Source: Phycisphaeraceae bacterium
Lineage (GTDB): Bacteria; Planctomycetota; Phycisphaerae; Phycisphaerales; UBA1924
Reading direction: 5' to 3'
Length of the DNA stretch: 64,000 nt
NCBI GenBank assembly: GCA_019636625.1
Contig: JAHBXE010000009.1
Coordinates: 62,001-126,000, forward strand
A model generated the notes under the pieces. It did no database searches, had not been told where the DNA came from, and was given only the letters and a program-made list of their open reading frames with translations. Position 1 is the first letter of the stretch. Every line of letters starts with the position of its first letter. The position numbers and the translations under genes are program-made. Shown here piece by piece: positions 7,653-16,504 of the stretch.

Positions 7653-8687
7653 TCACTTGTGCAACAAGACCATCACCGCCACCGTCACCATACCGAACAG
7701 CACCAGCGCTGCCTGAAAGGGCCGATCCTTGGACGCCAGTTCCGTCGGATCATCGTACTGCCCCCGCTCGAGCAGAACGATACACCGCAAAAGCCCGTAG
7801 GTTGCGGGCAGGATCGTCAACCACAGCAGGTTGAACCCCAGTTGGTACTTCACCCCCGAATCCTGCACGTAGCCCGCGTAGCTCACCAGCGACACCACGC
7901 CCGTCACAATCACGGCCATCCGGAGCAGTTCATCCGTATACGCCATTTGCACCGCCCGCGCGGCGCCCGCCTGGTCGCCCATGGTCCGTCGCTCGCCGAG
8001 CCGCTTGCCGAAGGCCAGGAACATCGAGACGAAGAATGTGCAGTTGAGAAGGAACGCGCTGGGCGTAACCCCTGCCGCGGCACACCCACCCAGAACCCGC
8101 ACGACAAACCCCGTTGCGAGGCTCATCACATCCAGCACCACGGCGTGCTTGAACCGGATGCTGTAGAGGGTGGTGTTCACCACGTAGCCGGCGACGAACA
8201 GGGCCAGCCACAGCACGGGGGACATCGCCTCCCAGTTCCCGCGGTCCTTGTTCGCGAGCGCCAGCAGCGTCGCGAAGGCGGAGCACACCAGCAAGGCGAT
8301 CGAGAACACCTTCGCGGTCGCGACCGGCACAGCTCCGGAGGCGATCGGGCGCCGGCGCTTCCTCGGGTGCAACTTGTCCGCTTCCCGGTCGCGGATGTCG
8401 TTGAAGACGTAGCAACTGCTCGACGCGAAGCCGAACGCCAGGAACGCCCCCACCACCGCCACCACGAGCCCCGATGTCAGGGCCTTGCCATCGGCCACGC
8501 CGTAGGCCGGGCCCACCACGACGAAGGCGCCCTTGACCCACTGGTGCGGGCGGGCAAGCTTGATCAGGCTCCGCCCGAGCGCGGCCTTCTGTTCCCCTGC
8601 CGCGCTCGAGTCCGTCGTCGTCACGCGAAGCTGCCTCCATCGCGGCGCACCGACCGCCGCGGGCCCCTCATCGGCCCGGTCCCCCAT
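7653..8687 (-). CDS. UbiA-family prenyltransferase, decaprenyl-phosphate phosphoribosyltransferase-like
   Basis: A polytopic membrane protein of 344 residues from the ATG at 8687, with about eight or nine hydrophobic segments. The first Asp-rich motif NDIRDREAD (96-104), continuing LHPRKRRRPIASG, is that of UbiA enzymes that use a polyprenyl phosphate and a phosphoribosyl donor (DPPR synthase type). The reaction would attach a sugar phosphate or aromatic group to a lipid carrier in the inner membrane. The frame is open upstream to 8762, overlapping the preceding gene. I prefer 8687 because it leaves a 19-bp gap and an AAGGGA about 14 nt upstream. It probably forms an operon with the upstream ADP-ribosylglycohydrolase-like gene. 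Confidence 0.75.
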   Translation of the reverse strand: MGDRADEGPAAVGAPRWRQLRVTTTDSSAAGEQKAALGRSLIKLARPHQWVKGAFVVVGPAYGVADGKALTSGLVVAVVGAFLAFGFASSSCYVFNDIRDREADKLHPRKRRRPIASGAVPVATAKVFSIALLVCSAFATLLALANKDRGNWEAMSPVLWLALFVAGYVVNTTLYSIRFKHAVVLDVMSLATGFVVRVLGGCAAAGVTPSAFLLNCTFFVSMFLAFGKRLGERRTMGDQAGAARAVQMAYTDELLRMAVIVTGVVSLVSYAGYVQDSGVKYQLGFNLLWLTILPATYGLLRCIVLLERGQYDDPTELASKDRPFQAALVLFGMVTVAVMVLLHK

Positions 8688-8706
8688 CCGAACGCGAATG
8701 TTCCCT

Positions 8707-10515
8707 TCAGGGCGGGGGGAGGCGGCGGCCATCGGCAAACTTTGCCGGTCGGCCCAGGGCATCGATCTCGATGCAGGTCAGGAATCCCCCGGGCGGGACG
8801 TTCGCGATCACCCGCACCCCCGTGCCGATGACCGGTTGCCGAAGGATGAAGTCAATTTCCTGGAACGGTCGGGCGGGATCGGGAACCTCCGTCAGGGCGC
8901 CGGAGGGGCTCATCCAGACTCCGCCCACTTTCACCTGAACGGCAAGGGAGGTCGCCCAGCCGCCGGTCGCCGTGTGGTCGCCTTCCATGAATCGGACCGT
9001 CCAGACCTCCACGGGGCGGCTGTACTCAACGGTCAGTGTCACCGGCCCGGAAACCCCCGTGCCCTCTGTCGTGTAGGCCCACTTCCGCCATTCCTGCCAG
9101 TCCAAGCCCCGGAAGTCGTGCTCGTAGCCGTTCCCGAAGTACCAGGGGTTGGATACCCCCGAGGGCATGTTCGGGCCGGACGGCGCGGAAGTTGTCATCG
9201 TCACCGTGCCGCCTTGGCGCACGACCTGGTTGTTCGCGCTTCGCATCCACAAGTCATGCGAAGGGTTGTGCCGCAGGTGATGCGCCGTGATCGCGGGGGG
9301 CAACTCCAACAGGCCCGCGTTGATGCGGCCGCCCGCCGCGACCACGTTCGCATCCACGATGGGCATCATCCTCGCGGCCATCCATTCAAGTCGATCCTGG
9401 GCCTGCGGATCGGCGGGGAGGAAGTCGGGCAGGTTGTTCCGCGTGCGTTCGATGTCGAATCGGTCGGAGAAGGCCTGACCCGGGAACTGGGCCTTGACGC
9501 CCTCGTAGCCGAGGATGAGGCCGAGCAGACCGCCCATCGTCGCGGTCTGGTTGTCGGAATCCCAGCCGCCGAGCGTGCCGATCTGCACCGTTCGCTTGAA
9601 GTCGCCCTCGCCGTAGAGCAGGCACATGACGCCGCAGGCGAAGTTGACGGAGGATTCGGCCCAGTTCCAGTACTGCCAGCCGTTGGCGCCGGGGTTGATC
9701 ATGTAGCGCTGCGCGATGCGGTCGCGCGTCAACTCCCAGTCGTTGACGTCGGGGTTGGCGAGAAAGTCGGCGAGCACGAAGTCGACGATGTCCGCCGCCT
9801 TGCCGCCGTCCACAACCCACTTCCGAGCTTCCTGGACGAGCCAGAGGACGCGCTGCCGGCCCGAGAGCCCCGGCGGCACCTGCGTCGCGAGCGAGTACAG
9901 CACGACGTAGAACTGCGATGCCTGGATGGCATGGCCAAAGGCGGTCGTCCGGATCGGCAGGTCGGCGCAGCGCAGCGCGTGCTCGGGCATCCCGGGCGAG
10001 AGCGCCCCGAAGAACTCGGTGGTCAACTGGGCATCGATGAACCCCCATAGCTCGTTGTTCACGGGCTGGGCCGTCATCGGCGGACGCACGCCCAGCCCCA
10101 TCAGGTCGTACGCGCGCCGGTTTGATACCCAGATGTACTCCCGGTCCATGTGGGCCAGCCAGGCGTCGCGGATCTCCACCGGAGTCAGGACACCCCGCGG
10201 CGGCGAGATCGTGCTCAGCTTGTGCAGGTACACGTACTCGACGTCCGTGTCGTCGTCCGCGAACCACGGGTTCTGGCTCAGGACGAACTCGATGGGGAGC
10301 GTCAGCCCCGGCGGCTGCGTGCCCCAGTCGGCATCCGTGAAGAACGGGGGCGCGACCCGCTGCCCTTCGGTGCGGAGCCCGGTCCAGTTGGCGATGCACT
10401 GGCCCAGCCACATCCCATGCAAACGGTCCTGGTACTCCGCGCGGGAGAGCACGCGCTGGCCCAGCGCGGCCGGTGCCCACGCGAAAAGGACAGTCATCAG
10501 GACAAGACGGTACAC
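8707..10515 (-). CDS. Exported ADP-ribosylglycohydrolase-family protein
   Basis: 602 residues if it starts at the GTG at 10515; an in-frame ATG at 10497 is possible. The N-terminus is a signal peptide (LMTVLFAWAPAALG). The ADP-ribosyl_GH fold is indicated by RLHGMWLGQ near 31, an acidic metal motif DDDTD at 87-91 and GGWDSDNQT near 316-324, equivalent to the GGDTDT metal site of ARH enzymes. The last 170 residues look like a beta-sandwich with conserved Trp. The family hydrolyses ADP-ribosyl or related N-glycosidic bonds and is usually cytoplasmic, so an exported member is unusual. The frame upstream of 10515 consists of repeats and is excluded. The start is uncertain. Confidence 0.7.
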   Translation of the reverse strand: MYRLVLMTVLFAWAPAALGQRVLSRAEYQDRLHGMWLGQCIANWTGLRTEGQRVAPPFFTDADWGTQPPGLTLPIEFVLSQNPWFADDDTDVEYVYLHKLSTISPPRGVLTPVEIRDAWLAHMDREYIWVSNRRAYDLMGLGVRPPMTAQPVNNELWGFIDAQLTTEFFGALSPGMPEHALRCADLPIRTTAFGHAIQASQFYVVLYSLATQVPPGLSGRQRVLWLVQEARKWVVDGGKAADIVDFVLADFLANPDVNDWELTRDRIAQRYMINPGANGWQYWNWAESSVNFACGVMCLLYGEGDFKRTVQIGTLGGWDSDNQTATMGGLLGLILGYEGVKAQFPGQAFSDRFDIERTRNNLPDFLPADPQAQDRLEWMAARMMPIVDANVVAAGGRINAGLLELPPAITAHHLRHNPSHDLWMRSANNQVVRQGGTVTMTTSAPSGPNMPSGVSNPWYFGNGYEHDFRGLDWQEWRKWAYTTEGTGVSGPVTLTVEYSRPVEVWTVRFMEGDHTATGGWATSLAVQVKVGGVWMSPSGALTEVPDPARPFQEIDFILRQPVIGTGVRVIANVPPGGFLTCIEIDALGRPAKFADGRRLPPP

Positions 10516-10609
10516 GGCGGCAGTGTACACGCGGCCCCGGGAACTCCAAGACTCAGCGCCGGAGATTGACGTGAACTTCGCTGAAACTCCGGCGGAGTTG
10601 GCTTCCCCG

Positions 10610-10661
10610 GGTAGGCACACCGGGTGGGCACACCGGGTGGGCACACCGCTCCGCGGTGTGC
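10610..10661. repeat. Tandem GGTGGGCACACC repeats with a hairpin
   Basis: Three near-identical units of about 13 bp, GGG(T)GGGCACACC, end in a short stem CACACCG / CGGTGTG around CTCCG. It lies between the divergent ADP-ribosylglycohydrolase-like gene and gmd. The GGCAC element recalls the tail of the other extragenic hairpins of this window. Confidence 0.65.
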
Positions 10662-10847
10662 GATGGAAGGCCCGCACGCACCCTCCCCATCCGCCCGCTC
10701 ATCCCTCCTCCGAGGTGAGCGAGACGGGGTTCTATCGACCCGACGATCAGCCTCGGCCCGGATCCCCTCATCCAACCCCCTACGATGGCCGACGAACACC
10801 CAAACGCTCGGTTTCGTAGGAAACGGTCCCATAATCGGAGGCACCCC

Positions 10848-11906
10848 TTGGCGACTCAGCGACGCGCGCTTATCACCGGCATAACCGGGCAGGACGGCTC
10901 GTACCTGGCCGAGCTGCTGCTGTCCAAGGGGTACGAGGTGCACGGGATTGTCCGGCGGGCCTCGACGTTCAACACGAACCGGATCGACCATATCTACGAG
11001 GACCCGCACTGGTCGGGCAAGGCGCTGCGGCTGCACTACGGCGACCTTTGTGACGCCGGGTGCCTGTCGAAGCTGATGCAGGAGGTGCGGCCGCACGAGG
11101 TGTACAACCTCGGAGCGCAGTCCCACGTCCGGGTGAGCTTCGACATGCCGGTGTACACGGCGGACAGCGTGGGCATGGGAGCGCTGAAGCTTCTCGAGGC
11201 GATCCGGGCGTACCAGCAGGACACGGGAGAGACCGTTCGGTACTACCAGGCTTCGAGTTCGGAGCAGTACGGCAAGGTGGTCGAAACCCCGCAGAAGGAG
11301 ACGACACCGTTCTACCCCCGGTCGCCGTACGCCGTGGCGAAGGTGATGGCGCACTGGGCGACGGTCAACTACCGCGAGTCGTACAACATGCACGCCTCGT
11401 GCGGGATCCTGTTCAACCACGAATCGCCCCGGCGCGGCGAGACCTTCGTCACGCGCAAGATCACCCGCGCCGTCGGCCGCATCAAGATGGGCCTGCAGAA
11501 GAAGGTGTTCCTCGGGAACCTGGACTCGAAGCGGGACTGGGGCTTCGCCGGGGACTATGTCGAGGCGATGTGGCTCATGCTTCAGCAGGACAAGCCCGAC
11601 GACTTTGTGATCGCGACGGGCCGGACCATCAGCGTGCGCGAGTTCGCGGAAATGGCCTTCAGCCACGCGGGGCTGGACTTCAAGGACTTTGTCGAGTTCG
11701 ATCCGCGGTACCTCCGCCCGGCGGAAGTGGACCTGCTTCTGGGCGACTCGTCCAAGGCCGCGAAGAAGCTGGGGTGGAAGCCCAAGACCACGGTCGAGCA
11801 GTTGGCGGCGATGATGGTGGACGCCGACCTGGAAAAGGCCCGGCGGGAGAAGACGCTCCGCGATGCGGGGCACAAGCTCTCCGACAACCGGGGGCATGAC
11901 CAGTAG
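10848..11906 (+). CDS. gmd: GDP-mannose 4,6-dehydratase
   Basis: Converts GDP-D-mannose to GDP-4-keto-6-deoxymannose, the first step to GDP-L-fucose. It is a short-chain dehydrogenase-type protein with NADP-binding [10 protein letters not shown] at the N-terminus, SSSEQYG and the YxxxK pair in [10 protein letters not shown], then the family signature [17 protein letters not shown]. The start chosen is TTG at 10848, with GGAGG six bases upstream. That gives 352 residues, usual for the family; the in-frame ATG at 10785 would add 21 poorly conserved residues and lacks a good ribosome-binding site. Its partner fcl lies at 16505. Confidence 0.93.
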   Translation: MATQRRALITGITGQDGSYLAELLLSKGYEVHGIVRRASTFNTNRIDHIYEDPHWSGKALRLHYGDLCDAGCLSKLMQEVRPHEVYNLGAQSHVRVSFDMPVYTADSVGMGALKLLEAIRAYQQDTGETVRYYQASSSEQYGKVVETPQKETTPFYPRSPYAVAKVMAHWATVNYRESYNMHASCGILFNHESPRRGETFVTRKITRAVGRIKMGLQKKVFLGNLDSKRDWGFAGDYVEAMWLMLQQDKPDDFVIATGRTISVREFAEMAFSHAGLDFKDFVEFDPRYLRPAEVDLLLGDSSKAAKKLGWKPKTTVEQLAAMMVDADLEKARREKTLRDAGHKLSDNRGHDQ

Positions 11907-11912
11907 TGTGAT

Positions 11913-11962
11913 GGCACGCCTCTCCGAGGTGTGATTCAGCGCGCGCCTCGGAGAGGTGTGCC
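11913..11962. terminator. Hairpin between convergent gmd and the EEP gene
   Basis: Arms GGCACGCCTCTCCGAGG (11913-11929) and CCTCGGAGAGGTGTGCC (11946-11962) pair almost perfectly. It lies 6 bp after the gmd stop and overlaps the last codons of the minus-strand gene. There is no U-tract, so it may be a repeat-type hairpin acting as a bidirectional transcript end. It carries the same GTGGCAC flank as the repeats at the left end. Confidence 0.6.
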
Positions 11963-13132
11963 ACCGGGAACCACGTCCCCCACCTGCATCCGGTGAAACC
12001 CGAACCCGGGATCCACGATCTCGTACCGGAGCGCGGTGGTGTTCGGTGACACCCACAAGTGGTCGACGTGGATGAGTGGGATTGGCGTGCGGTAGCCGTA
12101 GCGGGGCCAGGTCGCGGCGTAGCCGGCACCGGCTTCATCAAAGGCGTGGCGCATCCCGGGAAGCATCGAACGCATGGCCGCCGATCCCCGGGTCATGTTG
12201 AAGTCCCCCACCACCACATCCGGCGGTGGAAAACCCGCCGACGGGACCCCCTCAATCGTGCCGTTCTCGCGGATGACGATCTCCGTGCCGCGGTAGGACG
12301 CGATGATGGCCGCGGCATCGTGGGCGATCTTCCAGCGTGAGAGCTTGGGCTCGGAGGGAAGGTCGATCGCCCAGATGACGGAGGTCCGGCCGAACGCCGC
12401 GCGCGTGTCGAGTTCGAGGTACATCGCCCGGCCGGGATCGGTCCAGCCGTGCCGTCGCGGCAGGGAGGACTCGGTCTCCGGCGGCAACCCCTGGAGACCG
12501 AGCCATGCGACACCATAACGGAGAACGGGGAGCCGAGAAGCGATGACGAACCCCGCGCTGGAGATGACGCGAAAGTCCGGGCCGACGGCCTCCGGAAACG
12601 CGGCCCAGCCGACGTCCGAATGTGGATTGACGAGGATGGCGATGTCGGCGTGCTGGGCGAGCAGGGGATCACGGACCTGGTGGAGGCGCTGGATGGCGGT
12701 GACGTTCCAGTGCAGGATGCGGAGATGCGGGCTGGTGGGCCGCGGCGGCAGGGGCAGATGGTGGAGTCGGAGTTCGACCAGCGCGAAGTGGAGCATCGCG
12801 ACGGCAAGGCACACGCCGGTTCCCCACAGGCCGAAGGCTCTTGGTTTCGAAGGGCGACGCCCCAGCCGGTGCAACGCCGCCGCGAGCATCCAGAGCAACA
12901 CGGCGACGGGCACAGAGAGAATGCTCGGAAGCCATGAGAGATACTGGGACCAGAGGAACCGGTCCGACAGAACACGCCCCAGGAGCCAGGCGAGGAACAC
13001 CAGGATGGAAAGGAACAACAACGTGAGACCGAGCCACCGCGCGGCGAGCTTCACGACGCCGGCTCCGCTCGGGCGGCGCCGGACGGTCCGCCCGGGATGA
13101 ACAAACGGGGGAGTGTCACCTTGGGGCATCAT
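11936..13132 (-). CDS. Membrane-anchored endonuclease/exonuclease/phosphatase-family protein
   Basis: 398 residues from the ATG at 13132 (a second ATG follows at 13129). Three N-terminal transmembrane segments (about 28-125) precede an EEP domain that begins LRILHWNV, has VVVGDFNMT in the middle and ends IPLIHVDHLWVSP. These are the metal-binding Asn, the GDFN motif and the terminal Asp-His pair of the exonuclease III fold. The domain probably faces outside. Such proteins act on phosphodiesters such as lipid phosphates or nucleic acids; the substrate is unknown. It diverges from the flippase gene. Confidence 0.7.
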   Translation of the reverse strand: MMPQGDTPPFVHPGRTVRRRPSGAGVVKLAARWLGLTLLFLSILVFLAWLLGRVLSDRFLWSQYLSWLPSILSVPVAVLLWMLAAALHRLGRRPSKPRAFGLWGTGVCLAVAMLHFALVELRLHHLPLPPRPTSPHLRILHWNVTAIQRLHQVRDPLLAQHADIAILVNPHSDVGWAAFPEAVGPDFRVISSAGFVIASRLPVLRYGVAWLGLQGLPPETESSLPRRHGWTDPGRAMYLELDTRAAFGRTSVIWAIDLPSEPKLSRWKIAHDAAAIIASYRGTEIVIRENGTIEGVPSAGFPPPDVVVGDFNMTRGSAAMRSMLPGMRHAFDEAGAGYAATWPRYGYRTPIPLIHVDHLWVSPNTTALRYEIVDPGFGFHRMQVGDVVPGGTPLRGAR

Positions 13133-13215
13133 ACGAGGCGCGAACCCGGATGCCCGATGGGGTGTATTGCGTGCACATGGCGAGGGCTGATTGGTCGATA
13201 ACAGATGTCCGCCGC

Positions 13216-14742
13216 ATGACGACACCGCCATCCCAGCCAGCCGCTCCTTCGATCGGCCATTCGACGGCGCGTGGCTTTGTGTGGCTGGTGGGGCAGGGGA
13301 TCGGGGACAAGGTCGTGACGCTCGCGGGTCAGGTGGCGCTGGCGCGACTGCTGAGCAAGGACGACTTCAAGCTGGTGGCCCTCACGTACACGGTGACGAC
13401 ATTCGCGACGCTCTTTCAACAGGCGGGCATCGGGCAGGTGCTCATCCAGCGGCATCGGCGGTTCCGTCTCTGGGCGACAACGGCTTTCTGGATGTCGCTG
13501 GCGATCGGGCTGGCGGTCGGCCTGTTGACGGCGGCGGTCGCGCCCGCAGTGGCCGCGTTCTACCAGGAGCCGGCGTTGAAGGGGCTGCTGTGGGCGGCGG
13601 CGGTGACACTGCCGCTCAACGCGCTGATCACCGTGCCGGACGCGAAGCTTCGCGGCGAAATGCGGTTCCGGTTCATCGCGGTGCTGGGCATGGCGGCGAT
13701 CGTGGCGACGATGGCCCTTTCCATCGCGCTGGCGGCGCTCGGATTCGGGCCGTACAGCTTCATCCTGCCGCCCGTCGCGGTGACGGTCGTGCGGGCGGGC
13801 GTCATGTGGTGGTGGGCGCGCCCGCGGGTTCGGGCGCGGCTGCACCTCGGGCGGTGGAAGTACCTGCTCACAGACAGCGCGATGCTGGTGGTGGGCTCGG
13901 TCGCCATGATGGTGACGTACCAGGGCGGGCAAGTCATCCTCGGCCGGTTGTACCCGGCCCTGGCGGCGGCCGGCGTGTTCTACTTCGCGTGGAACCTGTC
14001 GGATCAATCCCTGCGCCTGCTCGTGAACAATCTTTCCGGCGTGCTGTTTCCCGCGCTGTCCACGATGCAGGATGATCCGGCGCGGCAACGCGCCGCGTTC
14101 CTTCGGTCAACGCGGGTGCTGATGCTGGTGGGGCTGCCGATCTGCCTGCTGCAGGCGGTGGTGGCCGAGCCGCTCGTGCGCCTCGTGTTCGGCGCCAAGT
14201 GGGTTGAGGCGGCGCCGGTGATGGCCGCGCTGTGCATCGGCATGTCGGCGAGACTGGTGCAGGGGCCGTCGGAGAGCCTGATGCTGGCACGCCGGCGGTA
14301 CCGCACGCTGATGGTGCTGTCGCTTGTGTACGGGGCGGTCTACATCGCGGTGGTCTCGGCGGGCGCGGTGCTGGCCGGCGAGGCGTGTGCAGCGACGGGG
14401 GCGGCCCTGGGCGCGGCGGTGTGCCTCGTCGCGCTCGGGCCGGTGAGCCTGGCGTGTGCGCTTGGACGAGCCGCGTGGAGCGATCTTGTGTCGGTGTACG
14501 CGATCCCCGTGCTGGTCGGTGCCTGCGCGTTCGCGCCGGGGCTGGCCCTGACGACGCTGTTTGCGCCGACGACGGCGGGGGACATCGGGGCGCTGGGGGC
14601 GGTGGGGTCGGTGACCATGGCGGCCTACGCGATCGGGGCGTGGCTGCTGGCCCGCACGGATGTGCGTGACGTCGCGGAGCGGCTGGCGGGCCTGCTCCGA
14701 CGTCAGAGACGCGAGAGCTCGAAGATCCCACAGCCGAAGTGA
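13216..14742 (+). CDS. Polysaccharide flippase (Wzx/MOP family)
   Basis: About 508 residues with 12-14 predicted membrane segments, no signal peptide, and an N-terminal ARGFVWLVGQGIGDKVV segment typical of lipopolysaccharide or O-antigen flippases of the MOP superfamily. It would move lipid-linked oligosaccharide across the inner membrane. It sits with gmd, fcl, a fucosyltransferase and a DUF268 protein, indicating export of a fucose-containing glycan. The in-frame starts 13150 and 13177 are also possible; none has a clear ribosome-binding site. The last 40 bp overlap the convergent DUF268 gene. Confidence 0.8.
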   Translation: MTTPPSQPAAPSIGHSTARGFVWLVGQGIGDKVVTLAGQVALARLLSKDDFKLVALTYTVTTFATLFQQAGIGQVLIQRHRRFRLWATTAFWMSLAIGLAVGLLTAAVAPAVAAFYQEPALKGLLWAAAVTLPLNALITVPDAKLRGEMRFRFIAVLGMAAIVATMALSIALAALGFGPYSFILPPVAVTVVRAGVMWWWARPRVRARLHLGRWKYLLTDSAMLVVGSVAMMVTYQGGQVILGRLYPALAAAGVFYFAWNLSDQSLRLLVNNLSGVLFPALSTMQDDPARQRAAFLRSTRVLMLVGLPICLLQAVVAEPLVRLVFGAKWVEAAPVMAALCIGMSARLVQGPSESLMLARRRYRTLMVLSLVYGAVYIAVVSAGAVLAGEACAATGAALGAAVCLVALGPVSLACALGRAAWSDLVSVYAIPVLVGACAFAPGLALTTLFAPTTAGDIGALGAVGSVTMAAYAIGAWLLARTDVRDVAERLAGLLRRQRRESSKIPQPK

Positions 14743-15494
14743 CATCCGAAGCTGGTGTGGGCCTCGGGGCTCTCGACGTCGGCCGACGGGATGAGGTCGC
14801 CCGCATCGTTCACGTACGCGAAACTGTCGATGCGGTACTTGCCTTCCATCATGCGGAGCAGGAAAGGCACCGAGAACACGCGGTGGGCGTCGAACTCGAT
14901 GCGCTGGGGGCCGATGGGAACAGAAAAATAGAACTTGCCGCCGGGCTCAAGCATCCGGTGCAGGTTGTCCCAGCCCTTGCGGTACCCCAGAGCGTCAACG
15001 GGATCGCCGTAGCGGCCGAGGCCGAAGTGTTCGAGCGCGTGCAGGCACGACAGGGAATCGGTGCAGCCGTCGAGGTCCGGGCGCTCCTGCATGATGTCAC
15101 GCTGGCGGAAGATGATGTTCGGGATGGACACGTGCAACTGACGGATGTCAAAGACCTCGATCTGGCGGAAGGCCGCGACGTGCGCCACGAATCCGTCCAC
15201 CCTTGAGCCGACATCGATGTGGCGGCGGGGGTTGTGGCGAAAGATGAGCTGCGCCACGCGAAGGTCCTGGTGGAAGTAGTGGCCGCTGGCCAGACCGCTC
15301 TCTTCGTAGCGATCGGAGAGGCATGGGTATGCCTTCCCGAACGGAAAGTCAGATGGAGAAAGAGTGACCATCTGCCGCTTCAGCGCAGCCCGGTTTCGGA
15401 AGTACACACCCAGGCCGCGGAACGAACGCACGCTCCGCTGGGGGTCCACTCCGAAGAGCCGCACCGCATTCCCGATGCGCCGCGCAAGACCCAT
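14703..15494 (-). CDS. DUF268 methyltransferase-like protein
   Basis: 263 residues from an ATG with GGAGG five bases upstream. The motif HIDVGSRVDGFVAHVAAF resembles SAM-binding motif I of class I methyltransferases, and CLHALEHFGLGRYGD is the DUF268 signature near motif IV. DUF268 proteins often occur in surface-glycan loci, where a sugar methyltransferase role is suspected but not shown. It follows the fucosyltransferase-like gene by 14 bp, likely one operon. Soluble, no signal peptide. Confidence 0.7.
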   Translation of the reverse strand: MGLARRIGNAVRLFGVDPQRSVRSFRGLGVYFRNRAALKRQMVTLSPSDFPFGKAYPCLSDRYEESGLASGHYFHQDLRVAQLIFRHNPRRHIDVGSRVDGFVAHVAAFRQIEVFDIRQLHVSIPNIIFRQRDIMQERPDLDGCTDSLSCLHALEHFGLGRYGDPVDALGYRKGWDNLHRMLEPGGKFYFSVPIGPQRIEFDAHRVFSVPFLLRMMEGKYRIDSFAYVNDAGDLIPSADVESPEAHTSFGCHFGCGIFELSRL

Positions 15495-15508
15495 GGGCAC
15501 CTCCACCT

Positions 15509-16408
15509 TCAGGACGTTTGCATTCCCCTGTCGAGTTGCGAAACTGCCTTCTCATCCATCCGACCTTCCAAGTCCGTCTCGATCGAGAGTTCCGGGTGAG
15601 CCTCGATCAGCGGGAGCCCGCAGCCGGGGTACCAGATCGTCGGCATCCCGCCGATGAACGAAGCCCAGGCGGAGAAGCTCGAGCCACCGCTCGTGATCAG
15701 GACGCGGGCGCATGACATGAGCAGGATGTCCACGATCGATGGGTTGTCCGGGGACCGGGTCACGCCGGGCTCGGCGAGGATCGAGTCGATCTGGCCCGGC
15801 TTGGCATCGGAAAACACGCGGAATCGGGTGCCGGGTCCCAAGGACTCTCGGACAGACCGCATGACGTTGATGTACCACTGGTCGGACATCGTGTCGCCGG
15901 AACTCCCGGTGAAAGGCCCGCGGAAAGGCAACGGCACCTTGTCTCCACGGCGAACATGGACGGCCACCTCAAACTCCTGATCCGCCTGTTCGAGCAGCCG
16001 GCGCACCCGAGGCGAGAGAATGGCCCGGAGCCTGTCCACCACGAGCGACCGGGAATCGAGGAAGCTGTCAAACCACCCCTGCCAACCGGCGAAGACGACG
16101 ATGTGCGACCCCGTGTGGCGGGCCCTGTCCGCCATGAACGTGGCGGCCTGTTCGCCGGGGATGCGTGCGCTGCGGGCGATGATGACGGCCCGCCGGAGCC
16201 CGCGGATGTAGCCGGAGTTATCGAACAGCCCCGTGTAGTAGCGCAGGTCCTTCTCGCGCCGCAGGAGCGGGCCGATCTTGGGCTGCGTCCATCGCGGGGC
16301 CAGCACGGGCACGCCGTAGCGTGCGGCGAACACCTCGGCACGGGCCCATGGGAAGAGCATGTTGCCCAGGCCCGCCCGGCCGACATCGGGGTATGCGTAC
16401 ACCGGCAT
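15509..16408 (-). CDS. GT11-like alpha-1,2-fucosyltransferase
   Basis: 299 residues starting MPVYAYPDVGRAGLGNMLFP; the G(L)GN(M/Q)LF element is the N-terminal signature of GT11. The central HVRRGDK near residue 153 is the GDP-fucose-binding HxRRxD motif. RFRVFSDAK and SSFSAWASFIGG follow in family order. It would add L-fucose from GDP-fucose to a glycan in the cytoplasm. The GDP-fucose genes gmd and fcl flank it, and it leads a two-gene operon with the DUF268 protein. Acceptor unknown. Confidence 0.7.
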   Translation of the reverse strand: MPVYAYPDVGRAGLGNMLFPWARAEVFAARYGVPVLAPRWTQPKIGPLLRREKDLRYYTGLFDNSGYIRGLRRAVIIARSARIPGEQAATFMADRARHTGSHIVVFAGWQGWFDSFLDSRSLVVDRLRAILSPRVRRLLEQADQEFEVAVHVRRGDKVPLPFRGPFTGSSGDTMSDQWYINVMRSVRESLGPGTRFRVFSDAKPGQIDSILAEPGVTRSPDNPSIVDILLMSCARVLITSGGSSFSAWASFIGGMPTIWYPGCGLPLIEAHPELSIETDLEGRMDEKAVSQLDRGMQTS

Positions 16409-16504
16409 GCGGGCGGAGTGTAGGGTGCCGTTGCGTCGGCGCGGCCCGTGAAAGGGACACCGACTACCCTCCCTGTCCCTTCATCTGATTCTGGTGGGAG
16501 AGCG

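Noticed and set aside
10785..10847. Upstream ATG for gmd
   Set aside because: The extra 21 residues are basic and do not fit the family. TTG at 10848 has an ideal GGAGG.
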